Positions 17,852 through 27,617 of a stretch of DNA of 64,000 bases are shown piece after piece. The stretch is taken from the NCBI GenBank assembly GCA_964542645.1, contig CAZIUG010000008.1, forward strand, positions 124,001 to 188,000, written 5' to 3'. The translations under genes and the position numbers were made by a program. This stretch comes from Moanibacter sp964542645. GTDB taxonomy: Bacteria; Verrucomicrobiota; Verrucomicrobiia; Opitutales; UBA2987. Numbering within the stretch: the first letter of the stretch is position 1; every line of letters starts with the position of its first letter. The notes beneath the pieces were generated by a model. The model did not search any database. It was not told the DNA's origin and saw only the letters and a list, made by a program, of their open reading frames with translations.

Positions 17852-18280
17852 ATGGCTTTAGAATCTTTCCCTTTCCCAGAGGTAAATGCCTCTCTTAATG
17901 CCCTCGCAGCTACTCTTCTGCTTGTAGGGTTTGTTTTTATCAAATGCGGTCGGACGGGAGCACACAAATTCAGCATGGGGGGAGCTCTTTTTGTTTCAGC
18001 GCTCTTCCTCATCAGCTATATCACTTACCACGTCCTCACTGGAGCACGCACACCCTTTGAAGGAAGAGGAATCATTAGATTCGTCTATTATTCTATTTTG
18101 ATTACCCACATTATCCTTGCAGTGGCCATTATTCCACTTGCCTTACGAACTTTTCAGCTAGCTCTTATAGGCCGTTTTATCACTCATAAAAAATGGGCTC
18201 GAGTCACCTTTCCTCTCTGGTTATATGTTTCCGTCACTGGAGTACTGATATATTTCTTTCTCTATGTTTGGTATACCTAA
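17852..18280 (+). CDS. DUF420 membrane protein (CtaM-like)
   Basis: Small membrane protein of 142 residues with four hydrophobic segments. It has the DUF420 pattern: NASLNALAATLL near 12-23, HKFSMGGALFVSALFLISYITYH spread over 38-60, and a C-terminal FPLWLYVSVTGV near 119-130. Conserved His residues lie at the membrane edge. In Firmicutes, DUF420 protein CtaM is needed for cytochrome oxidase maturation. Its place 75 bases after ctaB fits such a role here, though that is inferred from context. Confidence 0.85.
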   Translation: MALESFPFPEVNASLNALAATLLLVGFVFIKCGRTGAHKFSMGGALFVSALFLISYITYHVLTGARTPFEGRGIIRFVYYSILITHIILAVAIIPLALRTFQLALIGRFITHKKWARVTFPLWLYVSVTGVLIYFFLYVWYT

Positions 18281-18396
18281 ATAACTTCCCTTGGTCTCTC
18301 GCCTCAATTTTTAAAGCAGTGTTTCAATGTTGCCTTTTCGGTTCATGTAACGTACCTTTCACCATACGGTTTTAGCTATCTCCCAGGGAAATCAAT

Positions 18397-20925
18397 TTGA
18401 AAATGTCAGAGCCTGCAAGTCCTTCAGAATCCGGTGAAAACAAAAACTCTTCCGACTCTGGATATGATGCTTCTTCAATTGAGAAACTAGAAGGATTAGA
18501 AGGCGTTAGAAAACGCCCTGACATGTATATTGGAGATACTCATGAACGGGGCCTTCATCACTGTGTATTCGAGATTGTAGACAACTCTGTCGACGAGGCT
18601 CTGGCAGGGTTCTGTACCTTGATTAAGGTTACTGTGCACATCGATGGCTCCTGTTCCATAGAAGATAATGGGCGCGGCATTCCCGTTGATATTCATCCAA
18701 AACACAAGATACCTGCTCTCGAGTTAGTACTCACGAATCTCCACGCTGGTGGAAAGTTTTCCAAAAGTGCTTACCAGGTTTCCGGGGGACTGCATGGCGT
18801 GGGAGCAAAGTGCGTTAACGCTGTTTCGGAACGGTTTGTTGCGGAGGTGAGTCGCGAAGGAAAGGTATACCATATGTCTTTCGCATTTGGCAAAACCACC
18901 CAAAAACTGACAGTAATCGGAACAGCAAAAAAAACTGGCACTAAAATTTCCTTTCTACCGGACCCCACGATCTTTTTGATTCAACGTGATTTCCAATACG
19001 AGATTCTAGCGAAAAGGCTTCGGGAGCTCGCCTTCTTGAATCCTGGGGTCACCATCGAATTAGTTGACGACCGTTCTAATCAAAATGAAGTCTTTCGATT
19101 CGAAGACGGGATCTCGGAATACGTAGCTTTCTTAAACAGAACAAAGCAGGTTGTCCATAAAGACCCAATCTCCTTCACGGGTTCCTCATCGTCCGAGGAT
19201 GGGAAATCCGATGCCAAGGTTATCGTTGATATCGCACTCCAGTACAATGACAGCTTTAATGACCAAGTCTATGCCTATGCCAACAGCATTCATAACATCG
19301 AAGGAGGAACACACCTTTCCGGATTTAGGACTGCTCTTACTCGCGTAATCAATAGTTATGCAAAAGCCAATAATCTCATAAAAGAAAAGGATCCAAGTCT
19401 GACTGGAGATGACGTGCGAGAGGGTCTGAGTGCGGTAATCTCTGTCAAAGTTCCTGAGCCTCGATTCGAAGGGCAAACCAAAACCAAACTATCTAACAAT
19501 GAAGTCGATGGAATTGTGCAGAGAATAGTTGGTGAGCATCTTAAGTATCACTTTGAAACCAATCCATCCGAAGCTAAAAAAGTTATTGAAAAGAGTCTGA
19601 ACGCAGCCCGGGCCCGCGATGCTGCCCGTAAAGCACGCGAGACGGTTCGAAAAAGTGCTCTAGGCGGCGGTGGATTGCCAGGTAAACTAGCTGATTGCTC
19701 GGAAAAAGATCCTGCTCTTTGTGAACTTTTTATTGTTGAGGGCGACTCAGCCGGAGGATCAGCTAAACAAGGAAGAGACAGACGGTTTCAGGCTATTCTA
19801 CCTCTCTTCGGTAAACCAATTAACGTAGAAAAAGCGCGCTTAGATAAGGCCCTAAGCAACAGAAATATCCATCTCCTTACATCGGCCCTTGGGACTGGCA
19901 TCGGGGACCACGAAGGCGACGGATCCTTTGATCCGGGAAAGTCGCGCTATCATAAGATAATTCTCATGGCTGATGCCGACGTCGACGGTTTGCATATTAG
20001 CACCCTCTATCTTACTTTCTTTTTTCGATATATGCGCGGATTGATAGATAAAGGCTACATCTATGTTGCCCAACCTCCACTTTACAAATTCAAGAGAAGA
20101 CGAAGGGAGCAGTACGTTGAAAATGATGCGGAACTGAACCGCATCCTCCTCGAGCTCGGCTCCGAAGAGGTTACATTGTACCGTTATCGGGATAACTTCA
20201 AGATTCCTGGATCAAAAGTTGATAAACTCGTCGAGGCTCTCTCCCGTCTCGAATTACTAGGAGGTGGAATCACACGTCTAGGGTGCAAACTAAGTCAGTT
20301 TCTGGATCAGCAAAATCGTGATCTACAACTGCCCGCATATCTCGCCCGTATTCGTACTGGAAACGAGGAGTCGTTTTCATTTCTCGAGGATGATGATGCT
20401 AGGGCACGATTCTACGTCGAAAATGAAATAAACGATGTCTATGAGGAAAGTTTTATCCGCCAAATCGTCAATAACGGGACAACGATTAATCAACGAATTT
20501 CGTTACATGAAATCTATGAAGCACCTGAAATGTCCAAAATCCTTAATGAAATTCGGGAAACCGGCCTCGATATAACACAATGGTCCCCGACCAAGGAGCC
20601 ACGTTACAAACTCCAAGAAAGTCGAGGATCTAAAGACAAAGAGATGACTATTGAACTACATTCGATCTTAGAACTGACTCCTAAAATTCGGGAACTTGGC
20701 CGACGCGGACTTACGATTCAGCGATATAAAGGTTTGGGAGAAATGAACTCTAAGCAGCTCTTTGAAACCACTATGGATCCCGACAAACGAAAACTGCTTC
20801 AAGTGAAAATATCGGATGCAGCAGTCGCCGAGAGCACCTTTAGTATGTTAATGGGCGAAAACGTAGCCCCGCGCCGAGCATTTATTGAGGACAACGCCCT
20901 CAATACATCCTACCTCGACGTTTAG
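18397..20925 (+). CDS. gyrB: DNA gyrase subunit B
   Basis: ATPase subunit of gyrase, which adds negative supercoils to DNA. The 842 residues show the GHKL ATP site (IVDNSVDEALAG near 60-71, EDNGRGIPVDIH near 88-99, SGGLHGVGAKCVN near 129-141). The TOPRIM domain follows (EGDSAGGSAKQGRDR near 448-462, DADVDGLHISTL near 528-539). The C-terminal QRYKGLGEMN motif is near 771. A TTG start at 18397 has an AGGGAA ribosome site at ideal spacing; an in-frame ATG at 18403 is the alternative. Roughly 40 residues beyond the E. coli length lie between the TOPRIM elements and the tail. gyrA follows after 18 bases. Confidence 0.97.
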   Translation: MKMSEPASPSESGENKNSSDSGYDASSIEKLEGLEGVRKRPDMYIGDTHERGLHHCVFEIVDNSVDEALAGFCTLIKVTVHIDGSCSIEDNGRGIPVDIHPKHKIPALELVLTNLHAGGKFSKSAYQVSGGLHGVGAKCVNAVSERFVAEVSREGKVYHMSFAFGKTTQKLTVIGTAKKTGTKISFLPDPTIFLIQRDFQYEILAKRLRELAFLNPGVTIELVDDRSNQNEVFRFEDGISEYVAFLNRTKQVVHKDPISFTGSSSSEDGKSDAKVIVDIALQYNDSFNDQVYAYANSIHNIEGGTHLSGFRTALTRVINSYAKANNLIKEKDPSLTGDDVREGLSAVISVKVPEPRFEGQTKTKLSNNEVDGIVQRIVGEHLKYHFETNPSEAKKVIEKSLNAARARDAARKARETVRKSALGGGGLPGKLADCSEKDPALCELFIVEGDSAGGSAKQGRDRRFQAILPLFGKPINVEKARLDKALSNRNIHLLTSALGTGIGDHEGDGSFDPGKSRYHKIILMADADVDGLHISTLYLTFFFRYMRGLIDKGYIYVAQPPLYKFKRRRREQYVENDAELNRILLELGSEEVTLYRYRDNFKIPGSKVDKLVEALSRLELLGGGITRLGCKLSQFLDQQNRDLQLPAYLARIRTGNEESFSFLEDDDARARFYVENEINDVYEESFIRQIVNNGTTINQRISLHEIYEAPEMSKILNEIRETGLDITQWSPTKEPRYKLQESRGSKDKEMTIELHSILELTPKIRELGRRGLTIQRYKGLGEMNSKQLFETTMDPDKRKLLQVKISDAAVAESTFSMLMGENVAPRRAFIEDNALNTSYLDV

Positions 20926-20943
20926 CTTAGGGTACCTTCCCAA

Positions 20944-23370
20944 GTGTACACGGAAAACGAGATTCTAGAAACTTCGAGTATTAGTGACGTCATGCGTCAT
21001 GCTTACATCGACTATTCGATGTCGGTAATCGTGTCGCGGGCTCTGCCTGATGCCCGCGACGGCCTTAAACCTGTTCAACGACGCATTCTCTACGCCATGC
21101 TGAGGGAAGGCCTCCTTCATAATCGCCCGTTCGACAAATGCGCCGCAGTCGTAGGGGAAGTAATGAAAAACTATCACCCTCACGGCGACAGCGCCATCTA
21201 CGATACCCTTGTTCGGCTCGGCCAAAACTGGGTAATGCGTTATCCATTGATCGAGCCCCAAGGAAACTTTGGTTCGATCGATGGTGATCCTCCAGCTGCC
21301 TTCCGATACACCGAAAGCCGCCTACATTCTCTCGCCGAAGAAATGCTCGTGGACATCGACGAGGACACGGCAGATTTTTTACCTAATTATAAGGAATCAA
21401 CTACCGAACCGGCTGTTCTCCCGGCCGCCCTTCCGAATCTATTAATGAATGGATCGACAGGGATTGCAGTCGGAATGACAACCAACATTCCTCCACATAA
21501 TCTAGGCGAGATTATTGATGCCGTTTGTGCAATTATGGACAACCCTTCAATCGGCATTGATGGAATTCTTGAGATAATGCCCGGACCAGATTTTCCTACC
21601 GGCGGCGCCATCATGGGAACGGAAGGGATTGAAAGCTACATGAGAACCGGTCGTGGAATCATCCGTGTGAAGGGGTCCGCCCACATCGAGGAAATTAAGG
21701 GAAATCGACAGCAAATTGTCATTACAGAGATTCCGTATAACGTCAATCGATCCACTCTGGTTTCGAAAATCGCAGAATTAGTACAAGATAAAACATTTCA
21801 ATCGGTTAGTGACCTAAGAGACGAATCCGACACCAATACTCGTATTGTAGTAGAGTTAAAGACTGGAGAAATCCCGCGCGTTACGATCAACAATCTTTTT
21901 AAGCAAACTCAGCTTGAAAATACTTTCGGCGTAATCCTTCTCGCACTAGACCAGAGGCGCCCTAAGGAAATGAACATTAAGGAGATGCTCGAATGCTATA
22001 TCGAGCATCGCCGAGAAGTAATTCTTCGCCGTTCTAAATTCAGGAAAAGAAAAGCAGAAGATAGAGCCCATCTTCTGGAAGGATATAAAGTCGCTCTGAG
22101 CAATCTCGATGATTTTGTTCGGGTCATTCGGCAGAGTAACAACCGAGACGAAGCCAGGACGGCTCTAATGGCCAAATATCCTCTCTCCGAACGCCAAGCT
22201 AACGGTGTGCTTGATCTGCGTCTCTATCAACTGACAGGTCTTGAGCGGGACAAAATAGAGAATGAATACCTCAGCCTTATAAAGACCATAGCTGAGCTTG
22301 ATACCATATTGGAAAGCGAGCAAAAACTCGTTGAGGTGGTTAAGGGAGAGCTCTTCGAAATGAAAGAGCAGCACAACAACCCTCGGCGTACAAACCTCCT
22401 CCCAGCTGAGGGAGAGTTTCGCATGGAGGATCTGATCGCAAATGAGGGGTGTGCTATAACCGTATCACACAATGGGTTTATCAAACGAACCGCAGTCAGT
22501 TCCTACAAAGCTCAGAGAAGAGGAGGAAAAGGAGTTATAGGAACCGGTTCTCACCAAGAAGATTTTGTTGAGCATCTTTTTACAGCGAGCACTCACGATT
22601 TCATACTATTCTTCATGAACAATGGACGTGTTTATGTCGAAAAAGTTTATGACATTCCAGAGGGAACCAGGATTTCTAAGGGGCGGTCACTCGCTAATGT
22701 ACTTCAGCTGCAAAAAGACGAACAGATCGCAAGCATGATTTGCATTAAGGAATTCAGCTCAGATCTACACCTTGTCCTCTGCACTCGAAATGGCGTAGTG
22801 AAAAAAACCAATCTGAAGGACTATTCTAACTACCGTAGAGGGGGGACTATCGGAATCAATATCGACAAAGATGATCAACTGATCGCTGCAAAATTAACGA
22901 GAGGCGAAGACGAGCTCGTTATGCTAACATGCAACGGTATGTCCATTCGATTCAAGGAAAACAACTTAAGAACCCAGGGTCGAGTTACTCGAGGCGTAAG
23001 AGGCATTCGATTCAAGAAAGAGGATGACTATGTCGTTACAATTGAAGTTGTAGACGCTGATTCAACTCTGCTCATTGCCGGTCGAAATGGTCAAGGAAAA
23101 CGCACAAGCTATGACGCGTACCGTTCGCAAGCTCGAGGAGGTAGCGGAATTATAGCGATTAAAACATCGGGCGTCGTCGGTGCCCTCAGCGTCCATGAAC
23201 AAGATGAAATTATGCTCCTCACTAAATCCGGCCAAGCAGTCCGCACCCGAGTAAACGAGATTCGTGTCATCGGACGCACAACCCAGGGAGTAAAACTTAT
23301 CAATCTTAAAGGAGAAGATAAACTTATGGGGATCTCAAAGATAATCGAGATCGAAGAGGAAGATGCGTAG
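20944..23370 (+). CDS. gyrA: DNA gyrase subunit A
   Basis: DNA-cleaving subunit of gyrase, 808 residues from a GTG start. The winged-helix region HPHGDSAIYDTLVR near 79-92 keeps Ser and Asp at the two main quinolone positions (E. coli 83 and 87). The catalytic tyrosine is in FRYTES near 120. The C-terminal beta-pinwheel carries the gyrase box QRRGGKG near 526-532, which separates it from topoisomerase IV ParC. It follows gyrB by 18 bases, and the pair ends with a hairpin plus T-tract. Confidence 0.97.
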   Translation: MYTENEILETSSISDVMRHAYIDYSMSVIVSRALPDARDGLKPVQRRILYAMLREGLLHNRPFDKCAAVVGEVMKNYHPHGDSAIYDTLVRLGQNWVMRYPLIEPQGNFGSIDGDPPAAFRYTESRLHSLAEEMLVDIDEDTADFLPNYKESTTEPAVLPAALPNLLMNGSTGIAVGMTTNIPPHNLGEIIDAVCAIMDNPSIGIDGILEIMPGPDFPTGGAIMGTEGIESYMRTGRGIIRVKGSAHIEEIKGNRQQIVITEIPYNVNRSTLVSKIAELVQDKTFQSVSDLRDESDTNTRIVVELKTGEIPRVTINNLFKQTQLENTFGVILLALDQRRPKEMNIKEMLECYIEHRREVILRRSKFRKRKAEDRAHLLEGYKVALSNLDDFVRVIRQSNNRDEARTALMAKYPLSERQANGVLDLRLYQLTGLERDKIENEYLSLIKTIAELDTILESEQKLVEVVKGELFEMKEQHNNPRRTNLLPAEGEFRMEDLIANEGCAITVSHNGFIKRTAVSSYKAQRRGGKGVIGTGSHQEDFVEHLFTASTHDFILFFMNNGRVYVEKVYDIPEGTRISKGRSLANVLQLQKDEQIASMICIKEFSSDLHLVLCTRNGVVKKTNLKDYSNYRRGGTIGINIDKDDQLIAAKLTRGEDELVMLTCNGMSIRFKENNLRTQGRVTRGVRGIRFKKEDDYVVTIEVVDADSTLLIAGRNGQGKRTSYDAYRSQARGGSGIIAIKTSGVVGALSVHEQDEIMLLTKSGQAVRTRVNEIRVIGRTTQGVKLINLKGEDKLMGISKIIEIEEEDA

Positions 23371-23436
23371 CACGAAAATCCTCTGCTGGGCTATAGACCG
23401 GCCAATCTTTAAAACTTACCAAGTGGCTCTTTCAAG

Positions 23437-23469
23437 TAGATGTACATATTGTGTCATCTAGTTTTATTT
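23437..23469 (+). terminator. Terminator after gyrBA
   Basis: TAGATG (23437-23442) pairs with CATCTA (23455-23460), extended inward by ACA/TGT with one bulged base. The run GTTTTATTT follows. It sits 66 bases after gyrA in the convergent spacer. Confidence 0.55.
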
Positions 23470-23477
23470 AAGAAATC

Positions 23478-24134
23478 CTAGAATAACTCACCTTGAGAGG
23501 CTCTTAATCCCCCTGGAGAACTGTGACTGAGAAGCCATTCCAAGGTGATGTTCTCGAACCCAGGAAGACGGCTTATGTGGCAAACAAGAAGCATCGAAGC
23601 AATAGCATCATAGAGGGCACAATGGAATTTCATTCTCTGTTTTGGACAGTAAATACAAGCAATACGTTCAAGTTCGGAAGCCAATTCGAAGAGTGTGATT
23701 AAGTCCACAAGCTTGTGGCTTTTTAACTGGGGAAACAACTTGGCATACAACAAACAAGTATCAATCCATAGTCCCCAATCCACAATCATCTGGCCCTTAT
23801 TTAGGAAATCGGGTGAGTAAGGAGGATACGGCCAATTCTGTTTTATCAATCGATTCTCGGTGCTCGCATAGTGTGCCGCGAATGGGCCCTTCTGTCTTAG
23901 GGACCTGAAGTACTCCCATTCCTTGGAGAATGGCTCAAACTCAAGAGTGTCTCGACTTTTTATTCCATGCAACTTCGACTCCTCAGGATGTATTCTTCCC
24001 AGAGCCCGGCACAATCTCGTACGCACATCAGAAATCTTCCCGTTAAGTAGAGTTACTACACCAAATTCAACGACACCGCACTCACCATTCCCTTCGAAAT
24101 CAATAAAATGTATCGGTATACTGCAGTGCCACAT
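23478..24134 (-). CDS. DEDDh-type 3'-5' exonuclease-like protein
   Basis: Ribonuclease H-like exonuclease of 218 residues. Exo I motif FIDFEGNG at 10-17 supplies Asp12 and Glu14, and the following GVVEFGVV matches the DnaQ/PolC epsilon pattern. Exo II appears as AAHYASTENRLIK near 85-97, with Glu where Asp is usual. Exo III is HCALYDAIA near 170, giving His and Asp. Such proteins trim DNA or RNA 3' ends; substrate is unknown. The weak Exo II site leaves activity open. It converges on gyrA and is followed upstream by hisN on the other strand. Confidence 0.75.
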   Translation of the reverse strand: MWHCSIPIHFIDFEGNGECGVVEFGVVTLLNGKISDVRTRLCRALGRIHPEESKLHGIKSRDTLEFEPFSKEWEYFRSLRQKGPFAAHYASTENRLIKQNWPYPPYSPDFLNKGQMIVDWGLWIDTCLLYAKLFPQLKSHKLVDLITLFELASELERIACIYCPKQRMKFHCALYDAIASMLLVCHISRLPGFENITLEWLLSHSSPGGLRASQGELF

Positions 24135-24250
24135 CGACCTTATCGTAGAACATCACATACCCAAGGCCAGCGCCAAGTAAACTATAGGGAGGCCACGGGA
24201 TTATCTTTGTCGCAATCATCCATATTTACTTATTCTATAACAACACCCGA

Positions 24251-25030
24251 ATGAAGCACTCACCTATGATTGAAGACGACCTTCTGGCCTTCGTACGCTT
24301 TCTCGCAGAAAAGAGCGGTAATGTAATCAACGACTTATTCGGAAATCCAAAGCTTCGAGTCGATCGGAAATCTGATGATTCTCCAGTTACTCAGGCAGAT
24401 CGAAAAGCAGAGGAAATAATGCGTAATTTAATTACAAAGGAATTTCCCGATCACGGAATACTGGGAGAAGAATTCGGAATCGTTAACGAAAGCTCTCCAT
24501 ATATTTGGGTGCTGGATCCGATAGACGGTACTCGCGCATACGCTGCTGGTTGCCCCTTGTTTGGCACTCTTATCTCCTTGCTTCATAAGGGACAACCTCT
24601 TCTCGGCGCTATCCACAACCCAGTCACAAGGCAACTCGTTCTTGGAAACGTAAAAGAAACGACCCTAAATGGGAAAACGATCAAAATGCGGGAAACTTCT
24701 CGTCTGCAAGATTCGACTCTCCTCGTTTCACACCTAAAAACGCCGGAGCAGTATCAAGATTCAAAGAATTGGACCCAACTTACGAGAAGCGTCCAAGATC
24801 TATATACTTGGGGAGATTGCTATGGATACCTTCTATTGGCCCAAGGAGGAGCAGACATAATGGCTGACCCTATAATGAATAATTGGGACCTTTTGCCCTT
24901 GATTCCCATCATCCGAGGTGCAGGCGGTCGCATCACCGACTGGCAAGGGAAAGATCCGTTAATCGGATCTTCAATTATAGCCGCGAACCCGATTCTACAT
25001 AGCGAGGTGATTTCAATCCTGAATTCTTAA
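24251..25030 (+). CDS. hisN: Inositol-monophosphatase-family histidinol-phosphatase
   Basis: Metal-dependent phosphatase of 259 residues. Motifs are DSPVTQADRKAE near 38-49, GILGEEFG near 70-77, the catalytic WVLDPIDGTRAY near 85-96, and WGDCYGYLLLAQGGAD with NNWDLLPLIPI near 186-215. The WGDCYGYLLL segment is typical of HisN-type histidinol-phosphatases rather than SuhB or CysQ. hisD, hisC and a short hisB (dehydratase only, no phosphatase domain) lie 6-9 kb away, so a separate phosphatase is expected. It remains possible that the substrate is another sugar phosphate. Confidence 0.82.
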   Translation: MKHSPMIEDDLLAFVRFLAEKSGNVINDLFGNPKLRVDRKSDDSPVTQADRKAEEIMRNLITKEFPDHGILGEEFGIVNESSPYIWVLDPIDGTRAYAAGCPLFGTLISLLHKGQPLLGAIHNPVTRQLVLGNVKETTLNGKTIKMRETSRLQDSTLLVSHLKTPEQYQDSKNWTQLTRSVQDLYTWGDCYGYLLLAQGGADIMADPIMNNWDLLPLIPIIRGAGGRITDWQGKDPLIGSSIIAANPILHSEVISILNS

Positions 25031-25050
25031 CCTTAGAATTTGCTACTTTT

Positions 25051-25749
25051 CTAAACTTGTTGTTCCCCTTCCAAAGCCGCCTTCTGGATCTGTCCCCCAA
25101 TCATCGCAATAGCATTCTCGGGCAAACTCCCACCGAATGCCACTGCAGGGAGTACCATTGATCCTTTCCCAAGAATTGTCCCAGGCTGGAGAACCGCATT
25201 GCATCCTACTTGAGCTCCTTCCCCCAGCAGTGCACCTAGTTTTCTTCTTCCAGTCGCTACTCGCCCACCCGATATAGTAACTCGAATCTCATCTTTGTTT
25301 AAGCGAAGGTTAGAAAGCACTGCGCCAGCACCAAGATGTGCATTTGATCCCAAGACCGAATCGCCAACATAATTAAAATGAGCTGTCTCTACTCGGTCCA
25401 TCAACAGACAATTTTTGTATTCACAAGAATTCCCAAGAATACATTCTCGACCCACGATTACATTCCCTCGAATATAAGCACCTGGTCGAATCTCAGTGCC
25501 CTCTCCAATGTAGCAGGGGCCAGAGATCTCACAATGGGAAGGCAATCTTACTGAGTCATGTATAAAGACTGAATCTGATCTGAACACCCCACCTAGGCCA
25601 TTCTCCTCGTTTTTTGGTCTGTCTAATGCAAACCATTCAACAAGAGCTCGTTCGATCTTTGAAACCCATTCCCACGGAGCTTCCTCAGGATCGAAAAATT
25701 CACTGAAAGGAAGCGATTTAGGAAGTCGGAAAAGCTGGCTGGCCTTCAC
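25051..25749 (-). CDS. Left-handed beta-helix (GlmU C-terminal-like) protein
   Basis: Protein of 232 residues from a GTG start. After a 60-residue helical N-terminus come hexapeptide repeats (for example IGEGTEIRPGAYIRGNVIVG near 80-99) of a left-handed parallel beta-helix. HFNYVGDSVLGSNAHLGAGAVLSN near 127-150, split by a turn, resembles the acetyltransferase site of GlmU. There is no nucleotidyltransferase domain. Related stand-alone proteins in Chlamydiae and Verrucomicrobia are often labelled UDP-GlcNAc pyrophosphorylase, but only an acyltransferase-like or sugar-nucleotide-binding fold is visible. It converges on hisN with 20 bases between stops. Confidence 0.75.
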   Translation of the reverse strand: MKASQLFRLPKSLPFSEFFDPEEAPWEWVSKIERALVEWFALDRPKNEENGLGGVFRSDSVFIHDSVRLPSHCEISGPCYIGEGTEIRPGAYIRGNVIVGRECILGNSCEYKNCLLMDRVETAHFNYVGDSVLGSNAHLGAGAVLSNLRLNKDEIRVTISGGRVATGRRKLGALLGEGAQVGCNAVLQPGTILGKGSMVLPAVAFGGSLPENAIAMIGGQIQKAALEGEQQV

Positions 25750-25780
25750 GGGAAACTATAAAGTATTTTATCTACCTACA

Positions 25781-25856
<76 letters not shown>

Positions 25857-25991
25857 ACCCAACAATTATCCACAAATCTCCCGACTAAATCTGGCATGTC
25901 AATCAGATTCAGGTTACGAAACTGTCTCCTATTCCTTAATTTCTGAAATTAGATTATCTGCTTATTTCCTATCGAAGTTCCAAAAGAGTTG

Positions 25992-26014
25992 AAATAAGGC
26001 ATTCTCAAAATGCC
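25992..26014 (-). terminator. Candidate terminator downstream of the NtrC-type gene
   Basis: On the minus strand GGCATT and AATGCC form a 6-base-pair stem with loop TTGAG, followed by TTATTT. It lies about 105 bases after the stop of the regulator gene, in a 263-base spacer that holds no other feature I can support. Confidence 0.4.
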
Positions 26015-26119
26015 AGGGTCTAAAGGATAGAAAGAAAAAAACTGAAAATTACAAAGATTTAGATGAGTAATCCAAAAAGAAATTTATCTGAGATTGAATC
26101 GAATAAATTATACAAACTC

Positions 26120-27481
26120 TCAGGCTTCTGGATTTAGATCTGGCCACTGCTTGAGCTTACGGTGCAGTGTTCTTCGACTAATCCCCATTAATTCTGCCGC
26201 TCTGGTTCGATTTCCCTTTGCTTTCACCAAAGCATTTTGAACCAGTCTCTTTTCGTTTTCCTCAACTGAAAGAGACTCATGGAAAACGTCATCAGCCCTT
26301 CCAGTCATAGCCTGCATTAACAAATGCGGAGGGAGATCATATTCGCTAATACGGCCACCTCCTTTCAATACTACAATATTCTCGGCCATATTTCGCAATT
26401 CACGGACATTGCCGGGCCAATGAAATTCTTGAAGAATCTTCATCGCCGAGGGGTCTATCTCTACCCTTTCAGTCTTATTCTCTTTAGCAAAACGCTCTAG
26501 GTAATGCATAAGCAATATCGGAATGTCTTCCTTCCGATCCCGCAAAGGAGGCAGCTCAATCGGAATTACGTTGAGTCGGTAATAAAGATCCTCTCTGAAC
26601 CGACCACTCCTTACCAACTCCTCTAACTTCTGATTAGTTGCAACTACTAACCTTACGTCCACTTTAATGGGTTTAATACTCCCTAATCTTTCAAATGTTC
26701 TTAATTCAAGAAAACGGAGCAGCTTCACTTGTGTCGACGCATCAACTTCGCCAATTTCGTCAATGAAAAGAGTACCCCCATCAGCTGCTTCAAATCGACC
26801 AATCCTCCGTTCCTCAGCACCAGTAAAAGCACCCTTTTCGTGTCCAAACAGTTCACTTTCCAACAAATTCGAAGGAAGTGCAGCACAATGGACCGCAATA
26901 AAAGAATTACGGGCTTGATCGCTGTTTTGATGAATCGCTTGAGCAAAAAGCTCCTTCCCTGTTCCTGTTTCCCCGTGCAATAGAACCGTCGCTTTTGAAC
27001 GAGCGACCAGTTTCATTTTCTCCATAACCTCTGAGAGAGCGAGTGAGTTTCCAATAATCCCCTCGTAATTAAACCTGCTGTCCAATCTCTCGTGCAAGTT
27101 TCGGTTCTCGACTTCTAAGTTTCGCGATTTTAGAGCACGCTTGATGACGATTTCAAGCTGCTCTAAATTCACGGGTTTAGTTAAGAAATCACAGGCACCT
27201 CGACGCATTGCCTCAACTGCAGATTCAACTGTTCCATAAGCCGTCATCATGATCACTATTGGCCGGTGGGAAAGCTCGATAGCTCGGTCAATTACACTAA
27301 GTCCACTCTTACCTGCCATTTTTAAGTCTGTCAGAACCACATCGAAATTCTCAGAATCAAACAGATTAAAAGCCTCAACCGCACTTTCCGCCAAATAGAC
27401 TTCGTACTGGTCCCCTAGCACCTGTCTCAGACCCTCGCGGGTGTGTCTTTCGTCATCAACTATGAGAATAGTGGAAGGCAT
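26120..27481 (-). CDS. NtrC-family sigma-54-dependent response regulator
   Basis: Transcription activator of 453 residues that uses ATP to open sigma-54 promoters. The receiver domain spans 1-120 with phospho-acceptor Asp52 (VVLTDLK) and Lys102. The AAA+ domain spans about 140-370 with Walker A GETGTGKE at 170-177, the sigma-54 contact GAFTGA at 217-222, and Walker B GGTLFIDEIGEV near 234-245. A Fis-type helix-turn-helix (NRTRAAELMGISRRTLHRKL) ends the protein near 425-444. The kinase gene lies just upstream on the same strand. A sigma-54-like promoter in the spacer suggests self-activation. Confidence 0.95.
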   Translation of the reverse strand: MPSTILIVDDERHTREGLRQVLGDQYEVYLAESAVEAFNLFDSENFDVVLTDLKMAGKSGLSVIDRAIELSHRPIVIMMTAYGTVESAVEAMRRGACDFLTKPVNLEQLEIVIKRALKSRNLEVENRNLHERLDSRFNYEGIIGNSLALSEVMEKMKLVARSKATVLLHGETGTGKELFAQAIHQNSDQARNSFIAVHCAALPSNLLESELFGHEKGAFTGAEERRIGRFEAADGGTLFIDEIGEVDASTQVKLLRFLELRTFERLGSIKPIKVDVRLVVATNQKLEELVRSGRFREDLYYRLNVIPIELPPLRDRKEDIPILLMHYLERFAKENKTERVEIDPSAMKILQEFHWPGNVRELRNMAENIVVLKGGGRISEYDLPPHLLMQAMTGRADDVFHESLSVEENEKRLVQNALVKAKGNRTRAAELMGISRRTLHRKLKQWPDLNPEA

Positions 27482-27558
27482 TTCCTAATCAGCAAATGGG
27501 AAATTTTGTCTCAACCCAAGGAAGGCAAGGTTGGTTTACAACTCTTCCGTGTTTCCCA

Positions 27559-27574
27559 TGCTTGAAAAGTGCCA
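27559..27574 (-). promoter_or_regulatory. Candidate sigma-54 promoter before the NtrC-type gene
   Basis: On the minus strand the sequence reads TGGCACTTTTCAAGCA. The -24 element TGGCAC is perfect, the -12 GC is present, and GG and GC are exactly 10 bases apart. The -12 flank AAGCA departs from TTGCA. It lies in the kinase-regulator spacer, 78 bases before the regulator ATG. Confidence 0.4.
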
Positions 27575-27617
27575 CTTTGGCGCATTTGGCCCTGAATCGC
27601 AAGCAAATAAGAATTAC

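Noticed and set aside
25866..25874. Perfect DnaA-box sequence TTATCCACA
   Set aside because: A single 9-base match is expected by chance in a window this size. There is no cluster of boxes, no AT-rich unwinding region, and no dnaA or dnaN nearby, so it is not an origin.
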